Below, one piece after another: positions 1 through 5,164 of a stretch of DNA of 5,164 bases. This DNA is from Pseudomonas sp. (GTDB lineage Bacteria; Pseudomonadota; Gammaproteobacteria; Pseudomonadales; Pseudomonadaceae), in contig DPSI01000091.1 in the NCBI GenBank assembly GCA_003527165.1, positions 1,594 to 6,757 on the forward strand, written 5' to 3'. Under the pieces are notes generated by a model. The model ran no database searches and was not told where the DNA came from. It was given only the letters and a program-made list of their open reading frames with translations. Position 1 is the first letter of the stretch. Every line of letters starts with the position of its first letter. A program made the position numbers and the translations under genes.

Positions 1-404
1 GCCAAGTGGTTGCCGGCACCCGCGAGTTGTTCATTCCTCAGATGATCAATCTCCAGGCGCTAGGCGGCGTCAGCTTCAAAAAGGGCTGCTACACCGGCCA
101 GGAGATCGTTGCGCGAATGCAGTATCTCGGCAAACTGAAGCGCCGCCTGCATCGCCTTGCCGCGCAAAGCGCCGACGCCGAGGTGCCGGCTCCGGGGCTT
201 GAACTGTATTCCCCGGTGCATGGGTCAAGCGTCGGTGAGGTGGCCCTGGCAGCAAGCGCAGAGGGCGGATTGGAGCTGCTCGCGGTGCTGCAGGAAGACG
301 CCGCGGCCGACGGCCGAATCTTCCTCGGCTCGCCGGACGGCCTGCCGCTGACACTACTCGACCTGCCATACACGCTAGACGCGGACCGAGAAATCCAGCG
401 CTAG
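1..404 (+). CDS. ygfZ: YgfZ folate-binding protein, C-terminal part (5' truncated by window edge)
   Basis: This is the 3' portion, about 133 codons, of a YgfZ/GcvT-like protein. The open frame runs in from the left edge, in phase with base 3, and stops at TAG 402-404. The GTG at base 6 is not the real start, because the family is over 300 residues long and its N-terminal folate-binding domain is missing here. The family signature K-G-C-Y-T-G-Q-E is encoded at 81-104. Its cysteine is the key conserved residue of the family. YgfZ proteins are cytoplasmic, bind tetrahydrofolate and help maintain or repair Fe-S clusters in enzymes such as the tRNA thiomethylase MiaB. After the motif comes a C-terminal beta-barrel-like stretch, including the segment around [14 protein letters not shown], as expected for GcvT-fold proteins. 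The next gene starts 43 bases later in the same direction, so co-transcription is possible. The family call is confident; function in this organism is inferred. Confidence 0.93.
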   Translation, partial: QVVAGTRELFIPQMINLQALGGVSFKKGCYTGQEIVARMQYLGKLKRRLHRLAAQSADAEVPAPGLELYSPVHGSSVGEVALAASAEGGLELLAVLQEDAAADGRIFLGSPDGLPLTLLDLPYTLDADREIQR

Positions 405-447
405 CCCGCACCAGCCACGCCAACACAGAATCATCATAAGGAACGAC

Positions 448-1284
448 ATGAGCACTCTTGCCGATAAGGTCCAGCAGGAACTGATGCAGGCGATCGAAAA
501 CGACGAACTGGTCCTGCCGACGCTTCCAGAAGTCGCACTGCGAGTCCGTGAAGCAGCGGAAGACCCGGACGTGAGCATTCCGATGTTAGCCAAGGTGATC
601 GGCAACGACACCGCCCTCACCGCGCGCATCATCAAAGTGGTCAACAGCCCTCTTCTGCGCACCAACAGGGAAATCAACGATCTGCAGATGGCTATCAGCC
701 GCCTCGGCATCAACTACACGTCGAACCTGGCGACCGGCCTGGCCATGGAACAGATGTTTCAGGCCACCACCGATGTCGTGGACCGCAAGATGCGTGAAGT
801 CTGGAACAAGAGCACCGAGGTCGCCGCCATCAGTCATGTGCTGTGCCGTAACTTCACCCGCCTCCCGGCTGATCAGGCGACGCTGGCGGGCCTGGTTCAT
901 CAAATCGGCGTCCTGCCTATCCTGACCTATGCCGAAGAGCACAACGCCCTGCTCAGCGACTCCATAAGCCTCAACCACGTCATTGATCGGATCCACCCGA
1001 TCATCGGCGAGAAGATTCTGCGTGCTTGGGAATTCCCTGAGCCGATCGCGATGGTTCCAGGCCAGCATTTGAATTTCTCTCGCGCTTCCGACAAGGTGGA
1101 TTACGTCGACATCGTTCAGGTGGCGACGCTACAGAGCTACATTGGCACTTCTCATCCTTTTACGCAGCTCGACTGGAACCAGATTCCAGCGTTCGCCAAG
1201 CTGGGACTCGATCCGAACGCCTTGTTGCAGGAAGACGAAGACCTGTCCGCGGCGATGGACGCTGCAATGAGCATGCTGCAATAA
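448..1284 (+). CDS. HDOD domain-containing protein (stand-alone)
   Basis: This 278-residue cytoplasmic protein lacks any signal peptide or membrane segment. The HDOD domain spans roughly residues 20-215. Recognisable pieces are LPTLPEVALRV (23-33), the core block NDTALTARIIKVVNSP (53-68), the A-I-x-x-L-G segment (82-87) and G-L-V-H-Q-I-G (148-154). In true HD phosphohydrolases the last block carries a metal-binding His-Asp pair. Here it reads His151-Gln152, so metal-dependent hydrolase activity is unlikely, which is typical of HDOD proteins. HDOD proteins are regulatory or scaffold components in signalling, and several affect cyclic-di-GMP, motility or biofilm output. No GGDEF, EAL, receiver or kinase domain is fused. 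The ATG at 448 is preceded by AAGGA (438-442) at five bases, which supports this start. The acidic tail (about 258-278) lies outside the domain. The specific role is unknown. Confidence 0.92.
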   Translation: MSTLADKVQQELMQAIENDELVLPTLPEVALRVREAAEDPDVSIPMLAKVIGNDTALTARIIKVVNSPLLRTNREINDLQMAISRLGINYTSNLATGLAMEQMFQATTDVVDRKMREVWNKSTEVAAISHVLCRNFTRLPADQATLAGLVHQIGVLPILTYAEEHNALLSDSISLNHVIDRIHPIIGEKILRAWEFPEPIAMVPGQHLNFSRASDKVDYVDIVQVATLQSYIGTSHPFTQLDWNQIPAFAKLGLDPNALLQEDEDLSAAMDAAMSMLQ

Positions 1285-1359
1285 GTCCTCGCGGGTGCCG
1301 TCCGGCAACCGCTTCTCGCCCTTGTTAGACCTTTCGCCTGACCGCTCGCCGGAGCGCAA

Positions 1360-1387
1360 GGAACCGCTACTTCCAGGCCCAGTCACA
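1360..1387 (+). promoter_or_regulatory. Candidate sigma-E/AlgU-type promoter for the DUF4142 gene
   Basis: GGAACCG (1360-1366) is separated by 15 bases from GTCACA (1382-1387). The extracytoplasmic sigma factor RpoE/AlgU recognises GGAACTT-N15/16-GTCTAA-like sites. The GGAAC core, the GTC core and the spacing all match, while the outer positions do not. A start site near 1394 would leave a leader of about 80 bases before the ATG at 1476. An envelope-stress promoter fits a gene for an exported protein. This is pattern matching only, and a chance hit is possible. Confidence 0.35.
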
Positions 1388-1475
1388 AAATAGACGGCGT
1401 TCTTGCCGCATCTCGCTGGTGTCCGCGGCCATGCCTCGGTCTCACTAGCTTGTCAGGTAGAGAAGGAGAACAACG

Positions 1476-1994
1476 ATGACCCGCACGACAAAAGCGTTCT
1501 TTTCAGGTACCGCGGCAGTGCTATTCGGTGTGGCGGCAAACTTCGCACTGGCTGCAGAGGGCGAAAACTTCGTCGACGAAGCGTCCGCGAAGGGCATGGC
1601 CGAGATCGAAACCGCCAAGCTAGCACTGGACAAGGGTACCGCCGAGGACGTCAAAACCTTCGCGCAGAAAATGATTGACGACCACACCAAGTCGAACCAG
1701 AAGCTCGCCGAGCTTGCCGGCCAGCATGAAGATTTGGAGATTTCCGACGAAGCGACGCTGATGGACAAGGCCAAGGCCATGATCCTCAAATTGCGTGATG
1801 GCGAGGATTTCGACAAGGCTTATGCCAATAACCAGGTGACGGCCCACGAGCAGACCATCGAGCTATATCGCGAATATGTAGAGAGTGGCGAAAATGCCGA
1901 GCTCAAGCAGTATGCCGAATCGACCCTGACCGAATTGGAGCAGCATTTGCAGCATGCGCAGGAACTGGCCTCCAAGCACGGCAGCAAGCAGTAA
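1476..1994 (+). CDS. DUF4142 family exported protein
   Basis: A 172-residue protein with a clear Sec signal peptide: basic MTRTTK, a hydrophobic stretch of about residues 7-25, and an ALA-A cleavage region near residues 24-27. The mature part is almost wholly helical and matches DUF4142 in its landmarks: F-A-Q-K-M-I-D-D-H-T-K (62-72), F-D-K-A-Y-A-N-N-Q-V-T-A-H-E (112-125) and L-T-E-L-E-Q-H-L-Q-H-A-Q-E-L (151-164). DUF4142 proteins are predicted four-helix, ferritin-like bundles of the periplasm or envelope with no established biochemical function. Histidines 70, 124, 157 and 160 lie at characteristic family positions and could bind a ligand or metal, but that is speculative. AAGGAG (1463-1468) lies seven bases before the ATG, fixing the start. 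The gene is probably monocistronic, with a candidate envelope-stress promoter upstream and a strong hairpin downstream. Confidence 0.92.
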   Translation: MTRTTKAFFSGTAAVLFGVAANFALAAEGENFVDEASAKGMAEIETAKLALDKGTAEDVKTFAQKMIDDHTKSNQKLAELAGQHEDLEISDEATLMDKAKAMILKLRDGEDFDKAYANNQVTAHEQTIELYREYVESGENAELKQYAESTLTELEQHLQHAQELASKHGSKQ

Positions 1995-2011
1995 AGGCCA
2001 ACCGCTCACCA

Positions 2012-2035
2012 CTGGTGCCGCAACCGCGGCGCCAG
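2012..2035 (+). terminator. Strong stem-loop between convergent DUF4142 and ung genes
   Basis: CTGGTGCCGC (2012-2021), loop AACC, then GCGGCGCCAG (2026-2035) form a ten-base-pair stem. It starts 18 bases after the DUF4142 stop and lies directly beside the ung stop at 2038. The one non-Watson-Crick pair (2016/2031) is U-G in the rightward transcript but A-C in the leftward one, so the fold favours the DUF4142 mRNA. No real U-tract follows; the next bases are GCTTATACTT. It may act as a weak intrinsic terminator or as a 3'-end-protecting hairpin. Confidence 0.6.
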
Positions 2036-2037
2036 GC

Positions 2038-2733
2038 TTATACTTCGGCCGGAAGCATCCAGTCGATCGGCGCCAACCCCTGCTGCCTGAGGAAGTGATT
2101 CGCCCGACTGAAATGGCCGTTGCCGATAAATCCCCTATGAGCCGACAGAGGCGAAGGATGGACCGATTTAAGCAACAGATGCCTGGTTGGGTCGATCAAC
2201 TTCGACTTGCTTTGAGCATGCGCGCCCCAAAGCATGAACACCACACTTGAGCGCCTTTGGCTTACCACTTCGATAATTCTGTCGGTCAGACGCTGCCACC
2301 CCATTTTCGCGTGGGAACCGGCCATTCCCTGCTCCACCGTCAGCGAAGTGTTGAGCATCAGCACGCCCTGGTCCGCCCAGTGCTGGAGGTAGCCATGGCG
2401 CGGGATATCCAGATTCAGGTCGCGTTTGAGCTCCTTGAAGATGTTCTGTAATGAAGGCGGCGGCGCTACTCCTGGCTGCACCGAAAAACACAGGCCATGT
2501 GCTTGCCCGGCGCCGTGATACGGGTCCTGGCCCAAGATGACCACCCGGACCTGGTCCAGAGGGGTCGAATTCAAGGCATTGAAAATCAACGGGCCCGGCG
2601 GGTAAATGACTTTGCCGGCCGCCTTCTCGCGACGCAGGAACGCGCCCAGCTCCTGCATGTACGGCTGTTCGAATTCGTCCTGCAAGGCCGCCTTCCAGCT
2701 GCCTTCAAGTTTGACGCGATCACCTTGCTTCAT
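2038..2733 (-). CDS. ung: Uracil-DNA glycosylase (UDG family 1)
   Basis: A full-length 231-residue family 1 uracil-DNA glycosylase. It cleaves the N-glycosidic bond of uracil in DNA arising from cytosine deamination or dUMP misincorporation, starting base excision repair. The water-activating loop G-Q-D-P-Y-H-G is at residues 68-74, with Asp70 catalytic. The proline-rich loop APPPSL is at 90-95, the uracil-specificity region LNTSLTVE with Asn128 at 127-134, and the DNA-intercalation loop H-P-S-P-L-S at 192-197, with His192 catalytic. All key residues are present and the length is typical of bacterial Ung. The start ATG (complement of 2731-2733) has AGGA (complement of 2741-2744) seven bases upstream. 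The gene is convergent with the DUF4142 gene and divergent from the crotonase gene, so it is probably transcribed alone from the promoter at 2763-2791. Confidence 0.98.
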   Translation of the reverse strand: MKQGDRVKLEGSWKAALQDEFEQPYMQELGAFLRREKAAGKVIYPPGPLIFNALNSTPLDQVRVVILGQDPYHGAGQAHGLCFSVQPGVAPPPSLQNIFKELKRDLNLDIPRHGYLQHWADQGVLMLNTSLTVEQGMAGSHAKMGWQRLTDRIIEVVSQRRSSVVFMLWGAHAQSKSKLIDPTRHLLLKSVHPSPLSAHRGFIGNGHFSRANHFLRQQGLAPIDWMLPAEV

Positions 2734-2762
2734 GGCGCTGTCCTGGTATGCCGAGGCGCTGA

Positions 2763-2791
2763 ACCCTAAGGAAAGGATTCCGGCGAGTCAA
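2763..2791 (-). promoter_or_regulatory. Probable sigma-70 promoter of ung
   Basis: On the minus strand, TTGACT (complement of 2786-2791) is followed after exactly 17 bases by TAGGGT (complement of 2763-2768). The -35 box matches five of six consensus bases. The -10 box keeps the important first, second and last positions (T, A, T). Transcription would start near 2756, giving a leader of about 23 bases that still contains the AGGA ribosome site at 2741-2744. The position fits ung well; the GC-rich -10 suggests modest strength. Confidence 0.5.
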
Positions 2792-2855
2792 TGCGCGGCC
2801 TGCCGCTGGTAAGCCTCCCTTTCGCCCGGGCGGCCCACCCGCCCCCTCCGAACGA

Positions 2856-2873
2856 TTCCGGGTGACACCGGAA
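2856..2873. repeat. Perfect inverted repeat TTCCGG-N6-CCGGAA
   Basis: TTCCGG at 2856-2861 and CCGGAA at 2868-2873 form a perfect six-base dyad around GTGACA. It is about 130 bases upstream of the crotonase start and 120 bases upstream of ung. The geometry (18-base dyad) fits a dimeric repressor or activator site, but no T-run follows, so it is not a terminator. No regulator can be named from the sequence. Confidence 0.4.
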
Positions 2874-2911
2874 GCAATCGCACCCTGACCTGGCGTAACG
2901 GCAAGCGCTTC

Positions 2912-2932
2912 TGCAACGACAACTGCCTTGCA
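2912..2932. promoter_or_regulatory. Possible operator dyad TGCAA-N11-TTGCA upstream of crotonase
   Basis: TGCAA (2912-2916) and TTGCA (2928-2932) form a perfect dyad with 16 bases between half-site starts, about one and a half helical turns. It sits 72-93 bases before the crotonase start codon, a plausible place for control of that gene. Five-base arms can arise by chance, so this is a weak candidate. Confidence 0.25.
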
Positions 2933-2988
2933 ACACACAGACTATTCGTGCGTCTGATGCAGACAAGCCGCACGCATTCAATCCCGCC

Positions 2989-2993
2989 GAGGA
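2989..2993 (+). promoter_or_regulatory. Ribosome binding site deciding the crotonase start
   Basis: GAGGA at 2989-2993 is the only purine-rich site near the start. It overlaps the in-frame ATG at 2993, so it cannot serve that codon, nor the in-frame GTG at 2948. It lies 11 bases ahead of the ATG at 3005, slightly long but usable. This favours 3005 as the start. Confidence 0.55.
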
Positions 2994-3004
2994 TGACCAT
3001 CATT

Positions 3005-3826
3005 ATGAGCACGACCGCAGTTGAACCTTACAAGCCTGGGATCTTCGACCTGACCCACAAGCTGACCGTGGAAAAGCATGGGCATACCGCTCTGATCGTC
3101 ATCAATCATCCACCGGCAAACACCTGGGACCGCGAGTCATTGATCGGCCTCAAGCAAGTCGTCGAGCATTTGAACCATGACGACGAGGTCTATGCGCTGG
3201 TCATCAGCGGCCAAGGTGAAAAGTTTTTCAGCGCTGGCGCCGATCTCAAGCTTTTTGCTGACGGCGACCGCACCCGTGCCCGGGAGATGGCGAAACGCTT
3301 CGGCGAAGCCTTCGAGGCCCTGCGCGAGTTCCGCGGCGTATCGATAGCAGCCATCAACGGCTTCGCGCTCGGTGGCGGCCTGGAGTGTGCGCTGGCCTGC
3401 GATATCCGCATTGCCGAGCAACAGGCACAGCTAGGGTTGCCGGAAGCGTCGGTCGGCCTGTTGCCATGCGCCGGGGGCACGCAGGCGCTTGCCTGGCTGG
3501 TGGGCGAAGGTTGGGCCAAGCGAATGATTCTCTGCGGCGAGCGCGTAACGGCGGATACGGCGCTGCGCATCGGCCTGGTGGAACAGGTGGTGGCGCCCGG
3601 TGAGGCGCGTGGGCATGCGTTGTTGCTGGCCTCTCGTGTCGCACGTCAGAGCCCTGTCGCGGTGCGCACGATCAAGCCGCTGATAGACTCGATGCGTAGC
3701 CGCGGCCCGGTGAGCGTCGCGGCCGCCGAACGCGAAGCCTTCGTCGACCTGTTCGAAGCCGAGGACACTCTAGAGGGCGTCCACGCCTTTCTTGAAAAGC
3801 GCGATCCGCGCTGGAGAAACCGCTGA
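3005..3826 (+). CDS. Enoyl-CoA hydratase/isomerase (crotonase family), DspI-like
   Basis: A 273-residue cytoplasmic crotonase-fold enzyme. The ATG at 3005 is preferred over in-frame GTG 2948 and ATG 2993 because of the ribosome site at 2989-2993 and because the family begins near this point. The oxyanion-hole segment F-F-S-A-G-A-D-L is at residues 74-81. The second conserved block begins I-N-G-F-A-L-G-G-G-L-E (117-127) and continues to L-P-E-A-S-V-G (145-151). Glu127 and Glu147 are 20 residues apart, exactly like the two catalytic glutamates of classical enoyl-CoA hydratase (Glu144/Glu164 in the rat enzyme), so trans- or cis-2-enoyl-CoA hydration is credible. From memory the protein closely resembles Pseudomonas aeruginosa PA0745 (DspI, about 272 residues), whose gene also lies near ung (PA0750). 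DspI is needed to make the cis-2-decenoic acid dispersal signal. Orthology is inferred, and a general fatty or amino acid catabolic role remains possible. Confidence 0.93.
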   Translation: MSTTAVEPYKPGIFDLTHKLTVEKHGHTALIVINHPPANTWDRESLIGLKQVVEHLNHDDEVYALVISGQGEKFFSAGADLKLFADGDRTRAREMAKRFGEAFEALREFRGVSIAAINGFALGGGLECALACDIRIAEQQAQLGLPEASVGLLPCAGGTQALAWLVGEGWAKRMILCGERVTADTALRIGLVEQVVAPGEARGHALLLASRVARQSPVAVRTIKPLIDSMRSRGPVSVAAAEREAFVDLFEAEDTLEGVHAFLEKRDPRWRNR

Positions 3827-3830
3827 CTCC

Positions 3831-3847
3831 CCTCGAATGGTGCGAGG
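3831..3847. terminator. Weak hairpin after crotonase gene
   Basis: CCTCG (3831-3835) and CGAGG (3843-3847) form a five-base-pair stem with a seven-base loop, four bases after the crotonase stop. There is no T-run on either strand, so termination is uncertain. The 96-base gap between the convergent genes shows nothing stronger. Confidence 0.25.
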
Positions 3848-3922
3848 CTGGGACCGCTCCGCGCAGTCGCAGTGCTCAGGGTGGCTCAAATAGCGTGACA
3901 CTCTCGGGCCTGATGGCCGCAG

Positions 3923-4366
3923 TCAACGTTGGTAGGTGCGGTTATTGAAGTTCCGCTGCCCCTGCACCCGGTAGTCATGACGATCCCGAATCAGCGGAGG
4001 CCGACCGGATCGACGCGGCTCGTTGTGTTGCCAGCGCTGCGGACGATCGATGTTTGATCGCCAACGCCCATCGCGCTGCTGCAACCGACGCACTTCGTTG
4101 CGGCGATGCTCGTTCCAGCGGTGCTGACCACCCCGGTGACGCTCGTAGTACTGAGGCGGGAGCTGCCCCTGATAGCGCGGTGGCAGGTTTTGCGGATACT
4201 GACGATGATTCGAATAAGGACTACGCGGATCGTACCGGTGAGCGGGACTGTCGACGCGATAGCTACCGCCGTTCGGCTGATAGACGAAGACGCTGCCTCT
4301 CGAATCGCCCTGGACCTGCAGAGCCAATCCCAGGCCAAGCAGGAGGACCACGAGTCGGATACGCAT
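3923..4366 (-). CDS. Secreted lysine-free, Arg/Gln/Tyr-rich small protein of unknown function
   Basis: I do not recognise a named family. The 147-residue product starts with a good signal peptide: MRIR, then a leucine/valine-rich stretch to about residue 18, with likely cleavage near Gly20. The mature chain of about 127 residues holds 27 arginines (about 21 percent), 14 glutamines and many Tyr, Pro, His and Asn, but no lysine and no cysteine. It is probably disordered and strongly basic. Short imperfect repeats are visible, such as P-P-R-Y-Q (62-66) beside P-P-Q-Y-Y (70-74), and QHRWNEHRR (81-89) beside RWQHNEPRR (111-119). The start is well supported: GGAGGTG (complement of 4371-4377) lies just upstream of the ATG with six bases from the GGAGG core. 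The gene is convergent with the crotonase and divergent from rsxA. A nucleic-acid-, polyanion- or outer-surface-binding role would suit the composition, but no function can be assigned. Confidence 0.8.
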   Translation of the reverse strand: MRIRLVVLLLGLGLALQVQGDSRGSVFVYQPNGGSYRVDSPAHRYDPRSPYSNHRQYPQNLPPRYQGQLPPQYYERHRGGQHRWNEHRRNEVRRLQQRDGRWRSNIDRPQRWQHNEPRRSGRPPLIRDRHDYRVQGQRNFNNRTYQR

Positions 4367-4370
4367 TGAA

Positions 4371-4377
4371 CACCTCC
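4371..4377 (-). promoter_or_regulatory. Strong ribosome binding site of the Arg-rich protein gene
   Basis: The minus strand reads GGAGGTG here, a near-perfect anti-16S match, with the GGAGG core six bases before the ATG at 4366. It is the strongest such site in the window and a main reason to accept this gene over the long overlapping plus-strand frames in the same DNA. Confidence 0.75.
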
Positions 4378-4506
4378 ATCGGCCGTGGCAACGGAAGGCG
4401 ACGGCCTGTCCATATCAGACCACAGCAACTGGCCAGCCGACTAATACGCAGACAGCCGGTGCATTTCGATATGTGTCACCGAGCCGCAGCGTGAGCAGGC
4501 ACCACG

Positions 4507-4530
4507 GGCCGTCGCGGCCTTGTATGGCCG
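4507..4530. repeat. Alternating GGCCG/CGGCC inverted repeats at the rsxA promoter
   Basis: GGCCG (4507-4511), CGGCC (4515-4519) and GGCCG (4526-4530) are arranged so that the middle arm can pair with either neighbour, with a loop of TCG or of TTGTAT. The TTGTAT loop is the proposed -35 box of rsxA. A further CGGCC lies at 4551-4555, close to the predicted transcription start. It could be a regulator site, or a by-product of GC-rich sequence. Confidence 0.4.
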
Positions 4531-4548
4531 CCGCCGCTTCCCGATAAT
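4520..4548 (+). promoter_or_regulatory. Probable sigma-70 promoter of rsxA
   Basis: TTGTAT (4520-4525) is followed after exactly 17 bases by GATAAT (4543-4548). The -10 matches five of six consensus bases, and the -35 keeps the TTG core. A start near 4555 would give a leader of about 42 bases before the ATG at 4597. It is the best sigma-70 -10 box seen in the window and sits at the right place for the first gene of an operon. Confidence 0.6.
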
Positions 4549-4596
4549 AGCGGCCTTTTAGCCTCGGCTCATGCAGAGCATCTCAGGAACCCCGCG

Positions 4597-5164
4597 ATGA
4601 CCGAACTCGCCTTGATCATGGTTAGCGCCATCCTGGTCAATAACTTCGTGCTGGTGCAGTTCCTCGGGCTGTGCCCATTCATGGGCGTTTCGAAGAAAAT
4701 CGAAACCGCTATCGGTCTCTCGCTGGCCACGACTTTCGTCCTGACGCTGGCGGCGATGTGCAGCTACATCGTTCAGCAGTACGTGTTGAAACCGCTAGAC
4801 CTCGAGTTTCTACGCACCATCAGCTTTATCTTGGTGATCGCCGTGGTGGTGCAGTTCACGGAAATGGTCGTGAACAAGACCAGCCCCCTGCTGTACCGCG
4901 TGCTGGGGATCTTTCTGCCGTTGATCACCACCAACTGCATCGTGCTCGGCGTTGCGCTGCTCAATGCCAACAAATCCGAGTTCACCTTCATAACCGCCAC
5001 GGCGAACGGCTTTGCCGCCGGCCTCGGCTTCTCGCTGGTACTGGTGCTGTTTGCCGCCATGCGTGAGCGCATCGCCATTGCCGACGTACCCAGGTCGTTC
5101 CAAGGCGCAGCCATCGGCATGGTCACGGCCGGATTGATGTCACTGGCGTTCATGGGCTTCAGTG
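4597..5164 (+). CDS. rsxA: Electron transport complex subunit RsxA/RnfA (3' end cut by window edge)
   Basis: 189 codons of an RnfA/RsxA-type integral inner-membrane protein are present. The Escherichia coli protein has 193 residues, so only the last few codons are missing. Hallmarks are [18 protein letters not shown] (13-30), V-V-Q-F-T-E-M-V-V (84-92) and [10 protein letters not shown] (109-118), between hydrophobic segments consistent with six transmembrane helices. Cys26 and Cys114 match the conserved cysteines that in the NqrD/NqrE and RnfA/RnfE pair hold an intramembrane [2Fe-2S] cluster. The Rnf/Rsx complex couples NADH and ferredoxin electron transfer to ion movement, and in enteric bacteria it also keeps SoxR reduced. 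AGGAA (4585-4589) lies seven bases before the ATG. rsxA normally leads an rsxABCDGE operon, so rsxB should follow beyond the window. Whether this copy serves nitrogen fixation or SoxR-type reduction cannot be told here. Confidence 0.97.
   Translation, partial: MTELALIMVSAILVNNFVLVQFLGLCPFMGVSKKIETAIGLSLATTFVLTLAAMCSYIVQQYVLKPLDLEFLRTISFILVIAVVVQFTEMVVNKTSPLLYRVLGIFLPLITTNCIVLGVALLNANKSEFTFITATANGFAAGLGFSLVLVLFAAMRERIAIADVPRSFQGAAIGMVTAGLMSLAFMGFS

Larger units (their letters stand above)
2734..3004. other. Divergent ung / crotonase intergenic region
   Basis: This 271-base spacer separates the divergent ung and crotonase starts. Apart from the ung promoter it contains three dyads. GGGCGG (2828-2833) pairs with CCGCCC (2839-2844). 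TTCCGG (2856-2861) pairs with CCGGAA (2868-2873) across GTGACA. TGCAA (2912-2916) pairs with TTGCA (2928-2932) across 11 bases. No convincing sigma-70 promoter for the crotonase gene is visible, and I see no credible small gene: open frames here lack both ribosome sites and recognisable protein features. Confidence 0.6.

Noticed and set aside
586..1068. Minus-strand open frame of 160 codons inside the HDOD gene
   Set aside because: It is antisense to a clear family member and has no domain of its own. It is a shadow of codon bias.
1343..1356. Hairpin CGCTC-GCCG-GAGCG after the HDOD gene as terminator
   Set aside because: The stem is perfect but only five pairs, and it is followed by CAAGGAACC with no T-run. 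It also abuts the candidate promoter at 1360, so a terminator call is not supported.
2948..3004. Upstream starts (GTG 2948, ATG 2993) for the crotonase gene
   Set aside because: Neither has a usable ribosome site, and the extra residues are not family-like. The ATG at 3005 gives the usual length.
2720..3012. Minus-strand open frames in the ung-crotonase spacer (ends at 2938, 2981 and 3012)
   Set aside because: They overlap one another, lack ribosome sites and have no signal peptide or domain. They run through the ung promoter and the dyads.
4411..4469. Promoter for the Arg-rich gene, such as TATTAG (complement of 4441-4446) with TCGAAA 17 bases upstream
   Set aside because: The -35 match is poor and several equally weak alternatives exist, so no single promoter can be chosen.
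4054..4494. Long plus-strand open frame (146 codons) opposite the Arg-rich gene
   Set aside because: It has no ribosome site and no recognisable domain, and its sequence is low-quality Arg/Asp/Ala-rich as expected from antisense GC-rich DNA. The minus-strand gene has a signal peptide and a strong GGAGGTG site.
4671..5066. Plus-strand open frame overlapping rsxA in another frame
   Set aside because: The rsxA frame shows unmistakable family motifs throughout from 4597, so this is an out-of-frame shadow.

Overview
The window is chromosomal DNA from a high-GC gammaproteobacterium, most likely a Pseudomonas-group organism (Stutzerimonas/Pseudomonas stutzeri-like). This rests on the GC-rich coding style, the protein families present and their wording (YgfZ, HDOD, DUF4142, Ung, a DspI-like crotonase, RsxA), and the Pseudomonas-like ung/crotonase neighbourhood. 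No database search was possible. I see no mobile element, CRISPR array, tRNA or rRNA.

Layout: (1) 1-404, the 3' end of ygfZ (+), a folate-binding Fe-S cluster repair protein. (2) 448-1284, a stand-alone HDOD-domain protein (+), 43 bases after ygfZ and possibly on the same transcript. (3) 1476-1994, an exported DUF4142 protein (+), preceded by a candidate sigma-E/AlgU-type promoter and followed by a strong hairpin at 2012-2035. (4) 2038-2733, ung (-), convergent with the DUF4142 gene, with a recognisable sigma-70 promoter at 2763-2791. (5) 3005-3826, an enoyl-CoA hydratase/isomerase of the DspI (PA0745) type (+), divergent from ung across a 271-base spacer that contains several dyads. (6) 3923-4366, a small secreted protein with no lysine and very high arginine (-), convergent with the crotonase gene. 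(7) 4597 to the window end, rsxA/rnfA (+), first gene of an Rsx/Rnf membrane electron-transport complex, missing only its last few codons, with a good sigma-70-like promoter at 4520-4548.

The genes do not form one pathway. It is a core-genome patchwork of short transcription units: Fe-S/redox maintenance at both ends (YgfZ, RsxA), DNA repair (Ung), signalling (HDOD), envelope proteins of unknown role (DUF4142 and the Arg-rich protein), and a fatty acyl-CoA enzyme whose Pseudomonas aeruginosa relative makes the cis-2-decenoic acid biofilm-dispersal signal. I found no clear new multi-gene system. The least explained gene is the Arg-rich secreted protein, and the most biologically interesting known-family member is the DspI-like crotonase.
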